DNA of 64,000 nt from an uncultured Actinomycetes bacterium (GTDB taxonomy: Bacteria; Actinomycetota; Thermoleophilia; Miltoncostaeales; Miltoncostaeaceae): assembly GCA_903896045.1 (NCBI GenBank), contig CAITWD010000001.1:24844-88843 (forward strand). The letters run 5' to 3'. Numbering within the stretch: the stretch's first letter is position 1; every line of letters starts with the position of its first letter. Of the stretch, positions 35,468 through 43,568 are shown in pieces. Both the position numbers and the translations under genes were made by a program. Below the pieces are notes generated by a model that ran no database searches, was not told where the DNA came from, and worked only from the letters and a program-made list of their open reading frames with translations.

Positions 35468-36227
35468 CACCGGTGCGTTCTGCGTGCAGGGAAATGCGAT
35501 GACCGAGAAATGCATCGCTGGCGAAGATAAACGGCGTGTGTCCGCTCGATACCTGCAAGGTCGCTCCCGGGCGATACGCCCAACGCCACGCGACTATTGC
35601 GCAGATGAGGGCGTCAAGTGCGGCGGCGTCTTCGATTGCCTGCCAATCGTCTGGACTTTCCGTCGGTGCCCAACCATCAAGATCGACCTCGCGCTCAAGA
35701 ATGGCAACTATTGATGCAAAACCGTTCGTGGCCGCCCGGCCGCCAGCTTTGGGTCGATATCGCGGGGGGCGAAGGGGGTGCCAGTAGGAGCGATAGTCGG
35801 CGAATTCGACAATTGAATGTGCGTGTTCTGGCCGATGTTCCCAGAGCAGTTGCTTGAGTACCGCATCCGGGTGGGTCTCTGCGACGTGGGCGATACGGGT
35901 CGTGAGCGGCGCGCGGAGGGCGTCGCCGCGCGTGCCGCCAAAGATTTGGCGGTCGCGCTCACGAGAGTGTGGGAACGCCGCGACGTCGAGCCACCCAAGC
36001 AATCGTTCGATGGGGCGAGCGCCGGTCTCGTTGTGGACCTCGAGTGGCGCGTCAACGACAATGTGCGAGACAGGCGCTGGTATGGCGTCCATGATCTCGT
36101 TGTCGGCCTGCACGAACGAGAGCGACCGGAGGCGCCCGTGCGCTGTGAACTGCGCAATGCATGACCGCCTGGGGGAGTCGATTTCCTCGAGAAGTGGCAT
36201 GAGATGGAGACCGCACACAGTGTTCAT
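35397..36227 (-). CDS. DUF429 family protein, predicted RNase-H-like nuclease
   Basis: The 276-residue protein shows DUF429 features: HIVVDAPLEVHNETGARPIER, where Asp sits in an RNase-H-like strand, HSRERDRQIFGG, and the C-terminal DALICAIVAWRWA helix. The N-terminal GLHLMPLLEEIDSP is less typical than the usual G-x-D start, so the first acidic ligand is uncertain. The fold relation to nucleases is known for the family; activity is inference. It converges on DUF3891 with a 71-nt coding overlap. Confidence 0.72.
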   Translation of the reverse strand: MNTVCGLHLMPLLEEIDSPRRSCIAQFTAHGRLRSLSFVQADNEIMDAIPAPVSHIVVDAPLEVHNETGARPIERLLGWLDVAAFPHSRERDRQIFGGTRGDALRAPLTTRIAHVAETHPDAVLKQLLWEHRPEHAHSIVEFADYRSYWHPLRPPRYRPKAGGRAATNGFASIVAILEREVDLDGWAPTESPDDWQAIEDAAALDALICAIVAWRWAYRPGATLQVSSGHTPFIFASDAFLGHRISLHAERTGVSVREDFQDPHTAGPRADVPPPD

Positions 36228-36326
36228 AGGAAGGGACTTCGCGATTCGTGGCTAACTACGTCAGTCGTACGTCGATAACGGACGCTGTAGCGTTCTGATT
36301 GATTCCGAACCCCAAGGGGCGCGCGC

Positions 36327-36686
36327 GTGATTACGGTCTTGCTGTTCATTGTTGCTTTCGGAGTGCCGTGGGCGATTCATCTGTCGCAACCACGTCAGCG
36401 CCCACTCATTTTGGTCATCGGCATCGGCATTTTGTTGATTCTCGGTATTTTCTTTGCCAATCCACTCGGCTCTCTTATCTTTTGGATCGGTCTTGTGCTC
36501 GGGCTGGCGTCAATCGTGCTCATGCGGCGTCGCGGTGGGGTCGGCGGATTGTTGTCGATCGCAAGGTTGCCGCGCCGCGCGCCGAAGCGTTCTTCGCGGC
36601 ACGATGATGCTGAGTATGACCCAGAACCCTCCGGCTATTCGGACCTTGGGTCTTACGACGACGACGAGACCATTCACCAAGGGTAA
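36327..36686 (+). CDS. Small membrane protein
   Basis: A 119-residue protein from a GTG with AAGGGG about 6 nt before it. Three hydrophobic segments are visible, about residues 2-18, 27-44 and 46-65 (ITVLLFIVAFGVPW, LILVIGIGILLILGIFF, GSLIFWIGLVLGLASIVL). A basic stretch (MRRRGG, RLPRRAPKRSSR) and an acidic cytoplasmic tail (DDAEYDPEPSG, YDDDET) follow. No family is recognised and it stands alone. It is probably an integral inner-membrane protein. Confidence 0.65.
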   Translation: MITVLLFIVAFGVPWAIHLSQPRQRPLILVIGIGILLILGIFFANPLGSLIFWIGLVLGLASIVLMRRRGGVGGLLSIARLPRRAPKRSSRHDDAEYDPEPSGYSDLGSYDDDETIHQG

Positions 36687-36712
36687 TTTCCTGGCGACCT
36701 GTGAACTGTCGC

Positions 36713-36928
36713 TCAGATGATGATGTGGCCGTCGCGCGCCGGTGGTTCGTGAGCGCAGCACTGTGCGCGCCGACGTTCTGGTCTCGGGGTGTTCGCTTGA
36801 GCGAGGATCTCTGCGGCGAGCCCCGATAATTCGCCGTCACGCCCGTGCATCACTCGCGATCCGTCGTCATTGATCGTGAGGGACGCGATGACACCATCAG
36901 CACTCGAGATTCGTATGACTGTGCTCAC
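36713..36928 (-). CDS. Small hypothetical protein, coupled to the PDZ protein gene
   Basis: A 71-residue frame that starts at a GTG overlapping the stop of the upstream PDZ-protein gene (GTGA at 36925-36928), which supports it being real. The N-terminal 45 residues (VIRISSADGVIASLTINDDGS, GELSGLAAEILAQ) look like a small beta-hairpin and helix. The tail has paired Cys (QCC). Function unknown. Confidence 0.5.
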   Translation of the reverse strand: MSTVIRISSADGVIASLTINDDGSRVMHGRDGELSGLAAEILAQANTPRPERRRAQCCAHEPPARDGHIII

Positions 36929-38259
36929 GGATTTGCCTGTTCCAGATAGGTAGTGATCAGCATCTGGGCACGCGATCGATCATCCGTTGTGACGATGGCC
37001 GACTTCAGAAGAATGACTCCTGATCGCGGGTTTCCTGTCCGAATGAGGGCCAATCCGTACGCCGCAAGGGAGTCGGGGTTCAGTGCGTCGAGAGCACGAG
37101 CGATGCGTGCCGCTGCGAGTGCGGGCTGGGGTGCCCCGTATTGAATCCATGCGAGCGCTTCGTAGGAGAACGCGGTCGCATCACTTGGATCAAACGCTTC
37201 TGCGGCGACAAACGCCAAAGGGTTTTGATGCCCAAGAGCAGTGTTGGCTATCCCAATCCCAAACGGGATCGCAGAATAACCGCGCATATTCGTGGGGGTG
37301 AGCGCGTTCGCCCAGTTGCTTGCTGCGGCCGCCCATTGCTTGAGCCGAGCTGCCACCTGGGCGTTGAGGATGTCGGTCGTTCCGGGGTACTGCGACGCCC
37401 ATGCCCCCGAGATACGGCTCGCCGTTTGAGTGTCTCCTGATTGGATGGCGTACTCAGCTTGGGCGTAGGCGTAGGTGAATTTCGTCTTGTTGCTGTTCAC
37501 GTTTGCAGCCAGCGCGCTCCCAAAGGGACCGGACGGATTCCAGTCCGGCAGGGGCGTGATGGTGGTGGAGATGGGTGCTGACACGCCACTACGGATTGCC
37601 ACGACAGCGATCGGCGCGTTTGCCGGGAGCGTGCGAATCACTCTGTTGAAGGTGTTCTGATTCCCGACAGGCACGCCGTTTAGCGTGGTGATGACATCCC
37701 CAACATGAAGCGCACCGTGTGTTGCGACCGGTTGAGTCCCGAGGGCACCTACGAATTGTCCAGCAGGGAGCCCGAGCTCGGGAGTTACCGGAACGGTATA
37801 TGCGTCGAAGACCCCACGCGGGGCGGTATAGGACAGCGTCATCGCCCGCGTGACCGGCACAGCATTTTTGCCTGCAGCGGTCCGGGCACCAATCCACACC
37901 GTGTAGGCGCCCGGAAGCAGTTGATAGCCCCGGGAATCGGTCGCTTGTACGAGTACGAAGGCGCGCCCTTTGCGGTGCGGTTGTGGAGTCGCGATCGTTG
38001 AAAGAATCTTGTGGGTATGAGGATTCAGGATCCGAACGATCACTTTTGCGGGGATCGAGAGACGGACTCCGACGAGAAATTGAGCGTGTCCCTGTTGACC
38101 GGACACATGCGATCCGACGATGATCGAGGAGAGCACGGGGGTTGTTGAGACCGCTCCTGCGCCGAGTGATGCAGCGCTGAAACATGTGAGCGCGGATATC
38201 CCGAGGGCGGCGCCGAATGCCCCAAGGGAACGGGATCGTGAACCTGTCAATAGCCTCAT
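36925..38259 (-). CDS. Secreted PDZ- and TPR-like protein
   Basis: From the ATG at 38259 the protein is 444 residues; a GTG at 38277 is also in frame. A signal peptide is clear (MRLLTGSRSRSLGAFGAALG, then a hydrophobic stretch ending LGAGAVS). Next come beta-rich repeats (about 45-165), then a PDZ-like segment (ALHVGDVITTLNGVPVG with NTFNRVIRTL). The rest is alpha-helical with TPR-like spacing (YAQAEYAIQSGDTQTA, FSYEALAWIQYGAPQPALAAARIARAL). It may be an extracytoplasmic scaffold, as no protease triad is visible. It leads a unit with the 71-residue protein. Confidence 0.7.
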   Translation of the reverse strand: MRLLTGSRSRSLGAFGAALGISALTCFSAASLGAGAVSTTPVLSSIIVGSHVSGQQGHAQFLVGVRLSIPAKVIVRILNPHTHKILSTIATPQPHRKGRAFVLVQATDSRGYQLLPGAYTVWIGARTAAGKNAVPVTRAMTLSYTAPRGVFDAYTVPVTPELGLPAGQFVGALGTQPVATHGALHVGDVITTLNGVPVGNQNTFNRVIRTLPANAPIAVVAIRSGVSAPISTTITPLPDWNPSGPFGSALAANVNSNKTKFTYAYAQAEYAIQSGDTQTASRISGAWASQYPGTTDILNAQVAARLKQWAAAASNWANALTPTNMRGYSAIPFGIGIANTALGHQNPLAFVAAEAFDPSDATAFSYEALAWIQYGAPQPALAAARIARALDALNPDSLAAYGLALIRTGNPRSGVILLKSAIVTTDDRSRAQMLITTYLEQANP

Positions 38260-38267
38260 GACAGGCG

Positions 38268-38273
38268 ACGATA
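38268..38273 (-). promoter_or_regulatory. Candidate -10 box of the PDZ protein gene
   Basis: On the minus strand TATCGT ends 8 nt before the ATG at 38259, favouring that start over the GTG at 38277. Only 39 nt separate this ATG from the opposite gene's ATG, so the two promoters face outward almost back to back. Confidence 0.4.
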
Positions 38274-38284
38274 GCACTCACCTG

Positions 38285-38290
38285 TAGCAT
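38285..38290 (+). promoter_or_regulatory. Candidate -10 box of the thymidine-phosphorylase-like gene
   Basis: TAGCAT ends 8 nt before the ATG at 38299, with no Shine-Dalgarno sequence. Confidence 0.4.
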
Positions 38291-38298
38291 CGAACGCA

Positions 38299-39582
38299 AT
38301 GGGCGTTCCATCTCCACCTATTGAAGTTCTCGAAGCCCTTGCGCGAGGTGTGCTTCCATCAGACGCTGACACGCGCAGTTTCGTCGCGAGATGGTGCGCT
38401 GGCAACGTGAATGACGCGCAAATAATCGCTTTTGCTGGGGAAATGAGGAGGCTTGATCAGCATCTCCCGTTATCCCACGCGTGGGCATCCGGACTCATCG
38501 CGTCAGGCCAACGGTTGGAATTGGCAAGTTTTGGACAGACCGGTGACATTCATTGCATCGGTATTGGACGCAGCGTTCTTGCTGTCAGCTCGATACTTGT
38601 CGCAGCTGCAGCGGGCGTGAAGGTGTGCGCAGTCGCGACGCGCGGGCTCGGTTTCTGGGGTGGCCTCGTTGATGTCGTTGGGGCGCTCCCGGGGTATACG
38701 GCCCAGCCTTCGATTCCCGACATTGTGGCCCTCCTTGAGGGGTGTGGCGTCGTGATCACCGAGGCCACTGACCAACTTGTCCCCGCAGAGCGGCAATTCA
38801 GTGCCCTTTACGGTCAAACTGGACGGTATGACCTCATTGATGTGGTTGCGGCGTCGGTGATGGCCAGGAGTCTGGCTGCCGGATCTGCGCATGTCGTGAT
38901 CGAGATCACCTACGGATCTCACGGGGTCTGCCGTGATCTGCAGCATGCCGAGGAACTTGAGGGATGTATGCATTCGATCGCCGATGGATGGGCGCGCGAT
39001 GTGCACATCATCTTGCGCCGCTATGACATCCCGATCACCCGGATGTTTGGGCACGCACTTGAAATTCGAGAGATCGGTGAACTGATCCGCGGGGGAGGCC
39101 TTGCGGGCGCTCGGGAGTGCGTGGCCGATCTGAGCGGATGTTTGATCGAACGTTCCGGGTTCTGCGATCCCGGGCGGGGGCGCGCGACTGCCCTGCAACT
39201 GATTGCCCAAGGAGATGCGCTGCGCGCGGCGGAAGACTGGGTGTCGTCGTGTGGTGCGGACCCCATGGTGTGGACCAATCCGCACATGCTTCCCGTGGCG
39301 ACATTCGGATTACCGGTGCTCGCGCGCGACGGCGGTGTTGTTGAATCTGTGCACCTTGACCGCATCGGGGATGTCGTACGGCGTTTGGGGGCCGGCAAGT
39401 TTTACCCCGCACAAATGGTCGATCCAGCGGTGGGTATTGAGCTTCTTGCCGAAATCGGCAGCGTCGTCGCTGTCGGAGAGCCGATTGCCATGGTCCATGC
39501 GTCCGACCGCGCCCTTGGCGATAGAGCCGTGACGGATGTGTACGACGCCATAGAGATTGCATCCCCTGGGGCGAATCGTTGA
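38299..39582 (+). CDS. Divergent thymidine-phosphorylase-family protein with altered active site
   Basis: The 427-residue protein aligns along its length with pyrimidine-nucleoside phosphorylases: AGNVNDAQIIAFAGEMRR, VAAAAGVKVCAVATRGLGFWGG, GALPGY near 128-133, DVVAASVMARSLAAGSAHVV and the C-terminal barrel-sandwich part. The signature DKHSTGG that binds phosphate and base reads ASFGQTG (76-82), LGHTGGTLDK reads LGFWGGLVDV, and the DVK motif reads EIT. Normal phosphorolysis is therefore doubtful; it may have another substrate or no activity. The full length argues against a decaying pseudogene. It precedes mutM by 9 nt. Confidence 0.75.
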   Translation: MGVPSPPIEVLEALARGVLPSDADTRSFVARWCAGNVNDAQIIAFAGEMRRLDQHLPLSHAWASGLIASGQRLELASFGQTGDIHCIGIGRSVLAVSSILVAAAAGVKVCAVATRGLGFWGGLVDVVGALPGYTAQPSIPDIVALLEGCGVVITEATDQLVPAERQFSALYGQTGRYDLIDVVAASVMARSLAAGSAHVVIEITYGSHGVCRDLQHAEELEGCMHSIADGWARDVHIILRRYDIPITRMFGHALEIREIGELIRGGGLAGARECVADLSGCLIERSGFCDPGRGRATALQLIAQGDALRAAEDWVSSCGADPMVWTNPHMLPVATFGLPVLARDGGVVESVHLDRIGDVVRRLGAGKFYPAQMVDPAVGIELLAEIGSVVAVGEPIAMVHASDRALGDRAVTDVYDAIEIASPGANR

Positions 39583-39591
39583 GGTATCGCG

Positions 39592-40491
39592 ATGCCTGAG
39601 CTCCCGGAGGTGGAAACGATTCGTGCACAGCTCGTGCCTCGACTTGTGGGCCGGGCACTGGTGCAGATCGATGTGGTCGATCCATCGGCGGTCGCCCCGT
39701 GGGATGTTGATGAATTTGTGCACGCCTTAGTAGGGCAGCGCGTGAGTGATGTGACTCGGCGCGGCAAATATCTGGTGATCGAATTTGCATCGGGTGATCG
39801 CCTTGTGGGGCACCTGCGGATGACCGGGAGGTTGCACTGGCGGGCAGAGAGACCGTCAGATGGCGATGAGAGGTTTCTCCGGATTCTGTTTGTGTGTGAT
39901 GACGGGTCCTCGGTGGCCTTTGGTGACGCCCGCCGCTTCGGGCGATTCGCGGTGGTTGGGCGGAATCAGGACATGGCCCTCTACTGGCGTGGCCGACTGG
40001 GGCCCGAGCCGCTTGGTACTGCCTTCACGCCGAACTATCTCGCCGGGGCGTTTGGGAACCGCCGGGTCGCGGTCAAGACTGCAGTACTGAACCAGGCCCT
40101 GATTGCGGGAGTTGGAAACATGTACGCCGATGAGGCGCTTTACGGAGCGCGAATTCATCCCGAGCGTGCGGCGGGGTCATTGAGTCACGATGAAATGCGC
40201 CGCTTGTGTCGTGCGATTCGCCAAACCTTGGCACTTGCCATCTCTCATGGCGGTGCATCGATTGACAGTTATCGGGATGGGTTGGGGCAACGCGGGCAAA
40301 TGCAGGATTTTTTGAAAGTGCACCTGCATGAGGGCGAGTCATGCCCGCGGTGCGCGACGGTGATTGTCAAAAGCGTCGTCGGTCAACGCGGGACGTACTG
40401 GTGTCCTGGTTGTCAACCCGATCTGTCGGGCGCGGCACCTCCGGTGTCGGTGCGGCGGCCGCGTCGAATTCGTCAAGGGGTGCACCCATGA
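39592..40491 (+). CDS. mutM: Formamidopyrimidine-DNA glycosylase
   Basis: The 299-residue base-excision enzyme removes 8-oxoguanine and ring-opened purines. The N-terminus PELPEVETIR supplies catalytic P2 and E3. Lys in RRGKYLVIEF, the H2TH helix region (LIAGVGNMYADEAL) and the C-terminal zinc finger (CPRC...CPGC) are intact. The C-terminal tail continues about 25 residues past the finger with a basic stretch (VRRPRRIRQG). GAGG lies before the ATG, and the stop overlaps the next start as ATGA. Confidence 0.95.
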   Translation: MPELPEVETIRAQLVPRLVGRALVQIDVVDPSAVAPWDVDEFVHALVGQRVSDVTRRGKYLVIEFASGDRLVGHLRMTGRLHWRAERPSDGDERFLRILFVCDDGSSVAFGDARRFGRFAVVGRNQDMALYWRGRLGPEPLGTAFTPNYLAGAFGNRRVAVKTAVLNQALIAGVGNMYADEALYGARIHPERAAGSLSHDEMRRLCRAIRQTLALAISHGGASIDSYRDGLGQRGQMQDFLKVHLHEGESCPRCATVIVKSVVGQRGTYWCPGCQPDLSGAAPPVSVRRPRRIRQGVHP

Positions 40492-41456
40492 GTACCGTTG
40501 ATACGTGGCCTGCGGGATTTCTTGTCGGGCATTGGACCGACGCCGAGGCCGGTACCGGCTGCACGGTGGTGCTTCCGCCCGAAGGAACTCTCGGTGGTGT
40601 TGATATTCGTGGCGGTGGCGCCAGCACTCGTGAGACGGAATTGCTTTCTCCTGAAGCTCCTCTTGCCCATGTCACCGGTCTGCTTCTGACCGGCGGGAGC
40701 GCGTTTGGGCTCAATGCCGCCGCTGGTGTGGTGCGGTGGTGTGAAGAAAAGGGCCGGGGATACGACGTGGGTATCGCCCGAATCCCGATTGTGCCAGCGG
40801 CAGTGATCTTCGATCTTGGAGTCTCTGGCAACCTTCGTCGTCCAGAGGCTGACGATGCCTATCGGGCGTGTTGCGATGCGCAGGCGCAGCCGCCTTCGAT
40901 GGGAAGCGTCGGGGCAGGGACGGGTGCGACCGTCGGGAAACTGCTCGGTGTCAATGGTCGCTGCAAAGGGGGATTTGGAGTCGCTTCTGCCAGGACAATT
41001 GGCGGTGCGCGAGTCGCGGTACTGGCCGTCGTGAACGCCTTTGGGGACATTCTCGATGAATCCGGACAGGTGCTTGCAGGTGCCTGGTCACCTGATGATG
41101 GATTCGTGGATGCCCGACGCGCCGGAATTGAGGTTGCACCTGATCATCCTCGGTTGGGTGAACACACAACCTTGTGCGCCGTGTTGACCGATGCCCAACT
41201 CACCAAGCCCGAAGCGGTACAGGTATCACGGATGGTGTCGGCGGGATTCGGCCGTGTCGTGGCGCCGGTGCATACGCCGCTCGATGGCGATGTGGTGTTT
41301 ACACTTGCGAGCGGTACCGTTCGTTCAAGCGCATTCACAGTGGGCGTGGTCGGCGCCCGATTGGTCGAAGAGGCGATCCGGTCGTCGATTCGTTCAGCCG
41401 TGGCAGTCCGTGGAGTTATGACCGCCGCGGAACGGCGCAGCAAGACCGCGTCCTAG
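40488..41456 (+). CDS. P1-family (DmpA/S58) peptidase
   Basis: From the ATG at 40488, which overlaps the mutM stop, the protein is 322 residues. It shows the family landmarks: VGHWTDAEAGTGCTVVLPPEG, TGLLLTGGSAFGLNAAAGV, GSVGAGTGATVGK and GGFGVASARTIGG. P1 members are self-cleaving N-terminal nucleophile aminopeptidases such as DmpA and BapA. I cannot place the self-cleavage Ser or Thr with certainty. The frame is open upstream to 40341 inside mutM, but those codons are not conserved. Confidence 0.82.
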   Translation: MSTVDTWPAGFLVGHWTDAEAGTGCTVVLPPEGTLGGVDIRGGGASTRETELLSPEAPLAHVTGLLLTGGSAFGLNAAAGVVRWCEEKGRGYDVGIARIPIVPAAVIFDLGVSGNLRRPEADDAYRACCDAQAQPPSMGSVGAGTGATVGKLLGVNGRCKGGFGVASARTIGGARVAVLAVVNAFGDILDESGQVLAGAWSPDDGFVDARRAGIEVAPDHPRLGEHTTLCAVLTDAQLTKPEAVQVSRMVSAGFGRVVAPVHTPLDGDVVFTLASGTVRSSAFTVGVVGARLVEEAIRSSIRSAVAVRGVMTAAERRSKTAS

Positions 41457-41472
41457 CTTTCCAGCAGTTGCG

Positions 41473-41727
41473 CTACTGCGCGAGAAGTGCGTCGAGTTCG
41501 CCTGCGCGCTCGAGTGCAACCAAGTCATCAAAGCCGCCAATTGCCTGATCGTTGATCAAGATTTGCGGCACGGTGCGCCGTCCAGTGAGCTCTGTCAGGA
41601 AGTCACGCCCGTTGGGCATCTCTTCGATGTTGTGCTCTTGAAAGGTCGCTCCCTTTTTGGTGAGTAAACGCTTCGCTTGCGCGCAGTAGGGGCAGACAGA
41701 GGTTGTATACATCACGATTTTGGCCAT
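41473..41727 (-). CDS. Glutaredoxin
   Basis: An 84-residue thioredoxin-fold protein with the dithiol site CPYC at residues 12-15, the cis-Pro in TVPQILIN and GGFDDL near the C-terminus, all standard for class-I glutaredoxins. It could reduce protein disulfides or ribonucleotide reductase. Many actinobacteria use mycothiol rather than glutathione, so the donor here is open (mycoredoxins share this fold). It is divergent from recO. Confidence 0.9.
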   Translation of the reverse strand: MAKIVMYTTSVCPYCAQAKRLLTKKGATFQEHNIEEMPNGRDFLTELTGRRTVPQILINDQAIGGFDDLVALERAGELDALLAQ

Positions 41728-41733
41728 ACGATG

Positions 41734-41739
41734 ATCCTA
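41734..41739 (-). promoter_or_regulatory. Candidate -10 box of the glutaredoxin gene
   Basis: On the minus strand TAGGAT ends 6 nt before the ATG at 41727. AGGA within it could also act as a ribosome site, so leaderless and led starts are both possible. Confidence 0.35.
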
Positions 41740-41788
41740 TAACACCCGATTGGAATGCGGCGTCGGTGGGGTCTGTCAGCATAAACCC

Positions 41789-42523
41789 GTGACGTTTCTT
41801 GAAACTGACGCCATCGTGCTCCGTACGGTGAGATACGGCGAGGCCGACGTGGTGCTGTCGTTGTATTCGCCCACGGGTGGGCGGCTTTCTGCGATTGCCA
41901 AAGGCGCCCGCAAAACGGGCTCCAAGCTCGGCGGAAGATTGCAGCCAGGGGTGTGGGCGACCTTTAGCCTCGCTCGTGGTCGCGGCGCACTTCTCACCGT
42001 GCGTTCTGCCTCGGTTGTGCAGGCGCATGCGGGCGTATGGATATCCGGGTACCGGTTGCGCGCTGCAAGTTCTCTCCTGGAAACGGTGCTGCGCACAGTG
42101 CCGGAAGACGATGCCAGTCCAGAGACATTCCACCTGCTGAGTCGAGCACTTGGAGTACTCAGTACGACTGCCCCCCAGGACGGTCCGCCCAGACTGGATC
42201 CGGTGGTGTTGGGGTTTCAGGTGAAGCTGCTCCTGGTCAGCGGGTTTTTGCCGCGCATGGATTCCTGCGCTGTGTGCGGATCCTCAGAGCTTTTGGTCGC
42301 ATTTTCGGCGCATGCAGGGGGCGTCTTGTGCCGCACATGCCAGGGTGCCGGCGAACCACTCGATGTCGCGGTGCATCAGGCCATGGTGCAGCTCTTGGGG
42401 CATCCGTTGGTTGATGCGAGCAATGCGTGTCCGCGTGAGGCCCGTCTTGGCGTTGAACGGATTGTGGGACTTGTACTGCAAGAGCACCTGGGAGTCACAC
42501 TCCGCTCGGCAACGCCGGTGTGA
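41789..42523 (+). CDS. recO: DNA repair protein RecO
   Basis: The 244-residue protein, from the GTG at 41789, works with RecF and RecR to load RecA at single-stranded gaps. The N-terminal OB-fold (ETDAIVLRTVRYGEADVVLSLYS-type opening, GGRLSAIAKGARK), the helical part and a zinc finger of two CxxC pairs (CAVCGS, CRTCQG) are all present. Upstream codons to 41750 are in frame but not conserved. It lies ahead of glyQS and ppdK. Confidence 0.9.
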   Translation: MTFLETDAIVLRTVRYGEADVVLSLYSPTGGRLSAIAKGARKTGSKLGGRLQPGVWATFSLARGRGALLTVRSASVVQAHAGVWISGYRLRAASSLLETVLRTVPEDDASPETFHLLSRALGVLSTTAPQDGPPRLDPVVLGFQVKLLLVSGFLPRMDSCAVCGSSELLVAFSAHAGGVLCRTCQGAGEPLDVAVHQAMVQLLGHPLVDASNACPREARLGVERIVGLVLQEHLGVTLRSATPV

Positions 42524-42640
42524 CCGCAATGGTTTGCGAGCAACTCGATTTTTTTGCGGCCCAGAATGCAGGTGCGACCGATCAGAGAGAGCCGCGCATC
42601 GGGGGGCGTCGGTATGCTCATGCAGGTAATCGTGATGCTC

Positions 42641-42670
42641 GATTGGCGGGGCTGGCGCGGAGCGCCAATC
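42641..42670 (+). other. Hairpin in the glyQ upstream region
   Basis: GATTGGCG (42641-42648) pairs with CGCCAATC (42663-42670) 34 nt before the glyQ GTG. The 181-nt region from 42524 also holds CGAG-CAA-CTCG followed by seven T at 42546-42552, a weak terminator for recO. No T-box consensus (the conserved TGGNACCGCG element) is visible. Confidence 0.35.
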
Positions 42671-42704
42671 CTCGGTGATGAATGCTCTGGAAAGTGGCTG
42701 ACGC

Positions 42705-43568
42705 GTGGCATTGACATTCCAAGAAATGATCCTGCGCCTGCACGCCTATTGGGGCGATCAAGGCTGTCTGATCATGAACCCGTACCACACCGAAGTGGGT
42801 GCAGGTACTTTCAATCCCGCGACCTTGTTGCGCAGCCTTGGACCCGAGCCATGGCGCACTGCCTATGTTGAGCCGTCGATTCGTCCGACGGATGGACGCT
42901 ATGGGGAGAACCCATTTCGGCTGCAGCACTATTTTCAGTACCAGGTGATCCTGAAGCCGTCACCCGCTGATGTGCAGGATTTGTACTTGGGTTCGCTTGT
43001 CGCAGTGGGCATACGCCCCGAAGAGCACGATGTGCGGTTCGTCGAAGACGACTGGGAAGGGCCCACGCTGGGTGCCTGGGGGCTTGGCTGGGAAGTGTGG
43101 ATGGACGGGATGGAGATCACCCAATTCACCTACTTCCAACAGGCCGGTGGAATTGATCTGACCCCAATCTCTGTCGAGTTGACCTATGGGCTTGAGCGGA
43201 TCGCGATGTACCTGCAGGGCGCGTCATCGGTCTATGACATCGTCTGGACGGACGGCGTGAGCTACGGCGACGTGTATCAGGAGAATGAGCGCCAATGGAG
43301 TGCGTATAACTTCGAGGTCGCCGACACCGGATCACTTTTTGATCAATTCAATGCACATGAACAAGAGTGCCATCGATGCCTGGAGGCGGGCCTGGTGCTT
43401 CCGGCGTACGACCAGGTGCTCAAGTGCAGTCATAGCTTCAATTTGCTCGATGCGCGCGGTGTGATCAGCGTGACGGAGCGGGGCGCCTACATCTGGCGGG
43501 TGCGGGCGTTGGCGGCAAAGGTCGCGGCAGCGCATCTCGCGCGGACTGTGGAGGTCGTCGATGCCTGA
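42705..43568 (+). CDS. glyQ: Glycyl-tRNA synthetase, alpha subunit
   Basis: The 287-residue catalytic subunit of the two-subunit glycyl-tRNA synthetase starts at a GTG. The highly conserved opening is intact: [69 protein letters not shown]. It carries the class-II motifs for glycyl-adenylate formation. It overlaps glyS by 8 nt. The alpha2-beta2 form is uncommon in classical Actinobacteria, which mostly use a single-chain enzyme. Confidence 0.96.
   Translation: MALTFQEMILRLHAYWGDQGCLIMNPYHTEVGAGTFNPATLLRSLGPEPWRTAYVEPSIRPTDGRYGENPFRLQHYFQYQVILKPSPADVQDLYLGSLVAVGIRPEEHDVRFVEDDWEGPTLGAWGLGWEVWMDGMEITQFTYFQQAGGIDLTPISVELTYGLERIAMYLQGASSVYDIVWTDGVSYGDVYQENERQWSAYNFEVADTGSLFDQFNAHEQECHRCLEAGLVLPAYDQVLKCSHSFNLLDARGVISVTERGAYIWRVRALAAKVAAAHLARTVEVVDA

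Noticed and set aside
42524..42704. T-box riboswitch before glyQ
   Set aside because: The conserved T-box element and antiterminator core are not present.
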